The notes under the pieces: model-generated
Database searches by the model: none
What the model saw: the letters and a program-made list of their open reading frames with translations, nothing else
Told to the model about the DNA's origin: nothing
Position numbers and translations under genes: made by a program
In this document: positions 34,015-37,795 of the stretch, one piece after another
Layout: the number at the start of each line of letters is the position of its first letter
Numbering within the stretch: position 1 is the first letter of the stretch
Source: an uncultured Synechococcus sp.
GTDB lineage: Bacteria; Cyanobacteriota; Cyanobacteriia; PCC-6307; Cyanobiaceae
Length of the DNA: 37,795 bases
Assembly (NCBI GenBank): GCA_903855705.1
Contig: CAINZT010000209.1
Coordinates: 1 to 37,795, forward strand
Direction of reading: 5' to 3'

Positions 34015-34521
34015 ATGGCGGCGACAAGGGAACTGCTGCTACTGCGCCACGGCATTGCCGAGGAGCGCCGCCTCGACCTAGCCGATGGGCGCCGCGCCCT
34101 CACGCCCGAGGGGCGCCAGCGCACCGAGGCCGTGCTGCAGCGCCTCGTGGCCCTGGGGCTGGGCTGCGACCTGCTGCTCAGCAGTCCCTACGCCCGAGCA
34201 CGCCAGACGGCGGACCTGGCCCGGTTGGCCGGTCTGGCGCCGGACCTGGAGCTGGCCGCCGCCCTGGAGCCAGCTGGGGAGATCGGGCCCCTGCTGCAGC
34301 TCTGGTTAGGGGACAGCCCCCCCCGGCCGGGCTGGCGGCGGTTGGCCCTGGTGGGCCATGAGCCAGACCTGGGCCTGCTGGCGGCCCGCCTGATCGGCGC
34401 CCCCGCCGGCGCCATCACCCTCAAAAAGGCCGGAGTGGCCCTCGTGGCCCTGCCCCAGGACGGCAGCGCGGCCCGGCTCAAGCTGCTCTTGAGCCCGCTC
34501 AGCCTGCTGGCTGGTCGGTAG
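34015..34521 (+). CDS. sixA: phosphohistidine phosphatase (SixA-like)
   Basis: 168 residues of the histidine phosphatase superfamily: LLLLRHGIAEE (R11-H12-G13), SSPYARARQTADLA, and VGHEPDLG with the second His, a short SixA-type protein. SixA removes phosphate from phosphohistidine of HPt domains in E. coli; the target here is unknown. Start ATG at 34015 with AGAGG 8 nt upstream; the frame extends to 33757 inside the preceding gene but that is not used. Confidence 0.9.
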   Translation: MAATRELLLLRHGIAEERRLDLADGRRALTPEGRQRTEAVLQRLVALGLGCDLLLSSPYARARQTADLARLAGLAPDLELAAALEPAGEIGPLLQLWLGDSPPRPGWRRLALVGHEPDLGLLAARLIGAPAGAITLKKAGVALVALPQDGSAARLKLLLSPLSLLAGR

Positions 34522-34582
34522 CGCTACGGCGCTGCATTGCCGGTGGGCCTTAGCGTTTCTGGATCGCTGCAGGAACGCCAAC

Positions 34583-35761
34583 GTGGCAGAGGCAAGCTTG
34601 GATGCCGGGACGCCGGCAGGGACGCCCGCCGCTCCGCCGTTCCGTCCGGGTCTGGAAGGGGTTCCCGCCACCCAGTCGGCCATCTGCGACATCGACGGCC
34701 GTAAAGGGATCCTCAGCTACCGGGGCTACGCCGTCGACGACCTGGCCTCCCAGAGCTCCTTTCTGGAAACGGCCTACCTGCTCGTCTGGGGCACGCTGCC
34801 CACGGCCAGCCAGCTGGAGGAGTTCCAGCAGGAGGTGCAGATGCACCGCCGGGTGAGCTTCCGCATCCGGGACATGATGAAAAGCTTCCCCTCGGCGGGC
34901 CATCCCATGGATGCCCTGCAGAGCAGCGCCGCCTCCCTGGGCCTGTTCTATTCCCGGCGGGCCCTGGACAACCCCGAATACATCTATGGGGCCGTGGTGC
35001 GGCTGATCGCCAAGATCCCAACGATGGTGGCGGCCTTCCAGTTGATTCGCAAAGGCCAGGATCCGATCCAACCCCGCGACGACCTGCCCTATGCGGCCAA
35101 TTTCCTCTACATGCTCACGGAGCGGGAGCCCGATCCCCTGGCCGCCCGCATCTTCGATGCCTGCCTGATCCTCCACGCCGAGCACAGCCTCAACGCCAGC
35201 ACCTTCAGCGCCCGGGTAACGGCCAGCACCCTCACCGATCCCTATGCGGTGGTGGCCTCGGCCGTTGGCACCCTGGCCGGGCCCCTCCATGGGGGCGCCA
35301 ACGAGGACGTGCTCGAGATGCTCGAGCTGATCGGCACGGAAGACCGGGTGGAAGCCTGGCTGGATCAGGCCATTGCCGAGAAGCAAAAGATCATGGGCTT
35401 TGGCCACCGCGAATACAAGGTAAAAGATCCCCGGGCGGTGATCCTGCAGCAGCTGGCCGAGCAGTTGTTTGACCAGTTCGGCCACGATCCGATGTACGAC
35501 CTGGCCCGCAAGTTGGAAGCGGTTGCGGCAGATCGGCTTGGGCCCAAGGGGATCTATCCCAACGTCGATTTCTATTCCGGCTTGGTGTACCGCAAGCTCG
35601 GCATTCCCGAGGATCTGTTCACACCGATCTTTGCGATTGCCCGGGTGGCTGGCTGGCTGGCCCACTGGAAGGAGCAGCTCGGGGCTAACCGCATTTACCG
35701 CCCCAGCCAGATCTATACCGGTCCCAGTGGCCTCACCTGGCAACCCCTCTCCGAGCGCTGA
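34583..35761 (+). CDS. gltA: citrate synthase (GltA)
   Basis: Condenses acetyl-CoA and oxaloacetate at the entry of the TCA pathway, which feeds 2-oxoglutarate for ammonium assimilation. 392 residues, a normal hexameric/dimeric-type length. Active-site residues: His in ILHAEHSLNAST, His in AGPLHGGANEDV and GFGHREYKVKDPR, Asp in NVDFYSGLVY. GTG start. Stop codon is inside a strong hairpin (35753-35791). It is transcribed in line with ndhA. Confidence 0.96.
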   Translation: MAEASLDAGTPAGTPAAPPFRPGLEGVPATQSAICDIDGRKGILSYRGYAVDDLASQSSFLETAYLLVWGTLPTASQLEEFQQEVQMHRRVSFRIRDMMKSFPSAGHPMDALQSSAASLGLFYSRRALDNPEYIYGAVVRLIAKIPTMVAAFQLIRKGQDPIQPRDDLPYAANFLYMLTEREPDPLAARIFDACLILHAEHSLNASTFSARVTASTLTDPYAVVASAVGTLAGPLHGGANEDVLEMLELIGTEDRVEAWLDQAIAEKQKIMGFGHREYKVKDPRAVILQQLAEQLFDQFGHDPMYDLARKLEAVAADRLGPKGIYPNVDFYSGLVYRKLGIPEDLFTPIFAIARVAGWLAHWKEQLGANRIYRPSQIYTGPSGLTWQPLSER

Positions 35762-35791
35762 GCGCTCCGGGCCCCTGAGCGCTCAGCGCTC
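35753..35791 (+). terminator. perfect 15-bp hairpin at the gltA stop
   Basis: GAGCGCTGAGCGCTC (35753-35767) and GAGCGCTCAGCGCTC (35777-35791) are exact complements, with a 9-nt loop. It contains four copies of AGCGCT and the gltA stop codon. No T-tract follows, so it could be a transcript-end, processing or attenuation structure between gltA and ndhA rather than a standard terminator. Confidence 0.5.
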
Positions 35792-35841
35792 CTTGCACCT
35801 AAGTTGCCCCCATCGCAGCCGCTCCCATCGCCGCCACCTGC

Positions 35842-37053
35842 ATGGTGATCGCCTCCGCCTTTGCTCCGGGGTTGTCCCTGGCTCCTTCCCTAGCTGGCTT
35901 GCCGGGCATGGGGGGGGCAAACCCCTTGGCCGTTGTTAGCCCTGGCCTCGACCTGGAGTCGAGCTTCAGCAGCCTGCTGGAGGGCCTGGGCCTAACCCCT
36001 GCCGCGGCCCATCTGGTCTGGCTGCCTGTGCCCATGCTGCTGGTGCTGGTCGCCGCGGTGGTCGGGGTGCTGGTCACCGTCTGGCTGGAGCGCAAGATCT
36101 CTGCCGCCGTGCAGCAACGGATCGGCCCGGAATACGCCGGCGCCCTGGGGGTGCTCCAGCCCCTGGCCGACGGCCTCAAGCTCCTGTTCAAGGAAGACAT
36201 CATCCCCGCCAGGGCCGATGGGCTGCTGTTCACGCTCGGGCCGGTGCTGGTGGTGGTGCCAGTGATCCTGAGCTGGCTGGTGGTGCCCTTTGGTCAGAAT
36301 TTGCTGATCAGCAATGTGGGCGTCGGCATTTTCCTTTGGATCGCCCTGAGCAGCATCCAGCCGATCGGCCTGTTGATGAGCGGCTATGCCAGCAACAACA
36401 AATATTCCCTGCTTGGTGGACTGCGGGCCGCGGCCCAGTCGATCAGCTACGAGATCCCCCTAGCCCTGGCCGTGCTGGCGGTGGTGATGATGAGCAACTC
36501 GCTCAGCACCGTTGACATCGTCAACCAGCAGACCGGAGCTGGCATCCTCAGCTGGAACATCTGGCGCCAGCCGGTGGGCTTTGTGATCTTCTGGATCTGC
36601 GCCCTGGCGGAATGTGAACGCTTGCCCTTCGATCTGCCAGAGGCCGAGGAGGAGCTGGTGGCTGGCTATCAGACCGAATACGCCGGGATGAAGTTTGCCC
36701 TGTTTTACCTGGGCAGCTACATCAACCTGGTGCTCTCGTCCCTGCTGGTGGCGGTGTTGTACCTCGGCGGCTGGGGCTTCCCGGTGCCGGTCGAATGGCT
36801 CGCCGGGGCCCTGGGCCAGTCGGTGGATGCCCCTGTGGTTCAGGTGATCACGGGCAGCCTCGGGATCGTCATGACCGTGCTCAAGGCCTACCTGCTGGTC
36901 TTCTTCGCGATCCTGCTGCGCTGGACCGTGCCCCGGGTGCGGATCGACCAGCTGCTCAACCTGGGCTGGAAATTCCTGCTGCCGATTGCCCTGGTCAACT
37001 TGCTGGTCACAGCGGCCTTGAAGCTGGCGTTTCCTGCTGTTTTCGGTGGCTAA
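35842..37053 (+). CDS. ndhA: NAD(P)H-quinone oxidoreductase subunit 1 (NdhA)
   Basis: Membrane subunit of thylakoid NDH-1 (complex I ND1/NuoH homologue) at the quinone-binding end, next to NdhH and NdhI. 403 residues in frame; the conserved part starts at about [20 protein letters not shown] with [17 protein letters not shown], and contains [20 protein letters not shown] and the ending [10 protein letters not shown]. About eight spans. The first about 55 residues are variable, and other starts (e.g. GTG/ATG near PLAVVSPG) are possible. gltA lies 80 bp upstream. ndhI follows 131 bp downstream, the usual ndhA-ndhI order. Confidence 0.95.
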   Translation: MVIASAFAPGLSLAPSLAGLPGMGGANPLAVVSPGLDLESSFSSLLEGLGLTPAAAHLVWLPVPMLLVLVAAVVGVLVTVWLERKISAAVQQRIGPEYAGALGVLQPLADGLKLLFKEDIIPARADGLLFTLGPVLVVVPVILSWLVVPFGQNLLISNVGVGIFLWIALSSIQPIGLLMSGYASNNKYSLLGGLRAAAQSISYEIPLALAVLAVVMMSNSLSTVDIVNQQTGAGILSWNIWRQPVGFVIFWICALAECERLPFDLPEAEEELVAGYQTEYAGMKFALFYLGSYINLVLSSLLVAVLYLGGWGFPVPVEWLAGALGQSVDAPVVQVITGSLGIVMTVLKAYLLVFFAILLRWTVPRVRIDQLLNLGWKFLLPIALVNLLVTAALKLAFPAVFGG

Positions 37054-37184
37054 ACCCCATCTGGCAGCCAGGCCAGGCATCATGGGGCCGGTCCTGCCAG
37101 GTCCCTGCAGCCCCTGACCTGCCGATCACCGGCCCTAGCTCCACCCCCAGCCCCCATTCCAAGCCCCCAACGCCTTTTCGGTCC

Positions 37185-37795
37185 ATGTTCGGCTTCCTCA
37201 AGACAGTCGGCGACTACACCCGCGAGGCGGTGGATGCCGCCAAGAACCTGACCCAGGGCCTGGGGGTCACCTTCGATCACCTGCGCCGCCGGCCGATCAC
37301 GGTTCAGTATCCCTACGAGAAACTGATCCCGTCGGAGCGCTACCGCGGCCGCATTCACTATGAATTCGACAAGTGCATCGCCTGTGAGGTCTGTGTGCGC
37401 GTTTGCCCAATCAACCTGCCTGTGGTGGATTGGGTGATGAATAAGGCCACCAAGAAGAAGGAGTTGCGCAATTATTCGATTGATTTTGGTGTGTGTATCT
37501 TCTGCGGCAATTGCGTCGAGTATTGCCCCACCAACTGCCTTTCGATGACAGAGGAATACGAGCTCTCTGCCTTCGATCGCCACAGCCTCAATTTCGACAA
37601 CGTCGCCCTAGGACGTCTGCCGACCAGCGTCACCAGTGATCCGGCCGTGTTTGCCCTGCGGGAGCTGGCCTACCTGCCGGCCGGGGTAATGGACCCCCAT
37701 GACCTCGATCCCAGTCGGCCGCGGGCCGGCAAGCGTCCCGAGCAGGTTCTCGAGACCCTGGCCCCGGCCCCTGCCCCCACCACCGGAGAGCCAGG
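37185..37795 (+). CDS. ndhI: NAD(P)H-quinone oxidoreductase subunit I (NdhI), cut by window end
   Basis: Ferredoxin-like subunit of NDH-1. ATG at 37185 ([16 protein letters not shown]); the frame stays open to the last base (203 codons plus two bases), so the gene continues beyond the window. Two 4Fe-4S motifs are intact: [12 protein letters not shown] (C64, C67, C70, C74) and [12 protein letters not shown] (C104, C107, C110, C114). The conserved [14 protein letters not shown] precedes them. The C-terminal Ala/Pro-rich part is variable in NdhI. Confidence 0.95.
   Translation, partial: MFGFLKTVGDYTREAVDAAKNLTQGLGVTFDHLRRRPITVQYPYEKLIPSERYRGRIHYEFDKCIACEVCVRVCPINLPVVDWVMNKATKKKELRNYSIDFGVCIFCGNCVEYCPTNCLSMTEEYELSAFDRHSLNFDNVALGRLPTSVTSDPAVFALRELAYLPAGVMDPHDLDPSRPRAGKRPEQVLETLAPAPAPTTGEP

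Noticed and set aside
1-37795. CRISPR array, insertion sequence, integrase, rRNA or complete prophage
   Set aside because: I saw no spaced repeats, transposase or integrase motifs, or rRNA segments anywhere in the window.

Overview
The window is a compact, very GC-rich chromosomal segment from a unicellular alpha-cyanobacterium of the Synechococcus/Cyanobium type. Evidence for a photosynthetic cyanobacterium is direct: NDH-1 subunit genes ndhH, ndhA and ndhI, chlorophyll gene chlM, a high-light-inducible protein (hli) with an HLR1-like promoter element, menaquinone/phylloquinone genes (menE and a DHNA-CoA-thioesterase-like gene), and several families known only from cyanobacteria. The placement in the Cyanobium/Synechococcus group rests on GC content and gene order as I remember it, not on a search.

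Layout. 1-2 kb: menE and a hotdog thioesterase (phylloquinone side). 2-5 kb: an uncharacterised membrane protein, a DUF2752 protein and an RTX-type calcium-binding surface protein with its own terminator and a repeat-rich upstream region. 5-10 kb: ndhH, rsmH, a second membrane protein related to the one at 2 kb, a DUF456 protein and a cysteine desulfurase. 10-12.8 kb: a secreted small protein, a LuxR-type response regulator and an RluA-type pseudouridine synthase lacking the canonical catalytic Asp. 12.8-17.8 kb: a small membrane protein, a cellulose-synthase-like glycosyltransferase, DUF2062 and HPP membrane proteins, a small cyanobacterial protein, hli and another small membrane protein. 17.8-23.2 kb: three different members of the photolyase/cryptochrome superfamily (DASH-like, FeS-BCP/PhrB-like without the usual cluster cysteines, class-I-like) plus a thioredoxin-fold protein. 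23.3-31.7 kb: chlM, nagA, purE, an AI-2E-family permease, cysC, a TauE/SafE permease, a SUI1 factor, trpB and hrcA. 31.7-37.8 kb: rhodanese, DUF3352 protein, sixA, gltA, ndhA and ndhI, the last running off the window end.

How it fits together. The two ends and several internal genes form a housekeeping backbone (quinone synthesis, NDH-1, chlorophyll, tryptophan, purine and sulfate metabolism). Between the response regulator and chlM lies about 12 kb of less universal genes enriched in light-related functions: an hli gene with an HLR1 site and three blue-light flavoproteins. I saw no transposase, integrase, CRISPR array, rRNA or convincing tRNA. The best candidates for something new are the variant photolyase cluster, the Gly-for-Asp pseudouridine synthase, the phased repeats in front of the RTX gene and several perfect hairpins in intergenic DNA.
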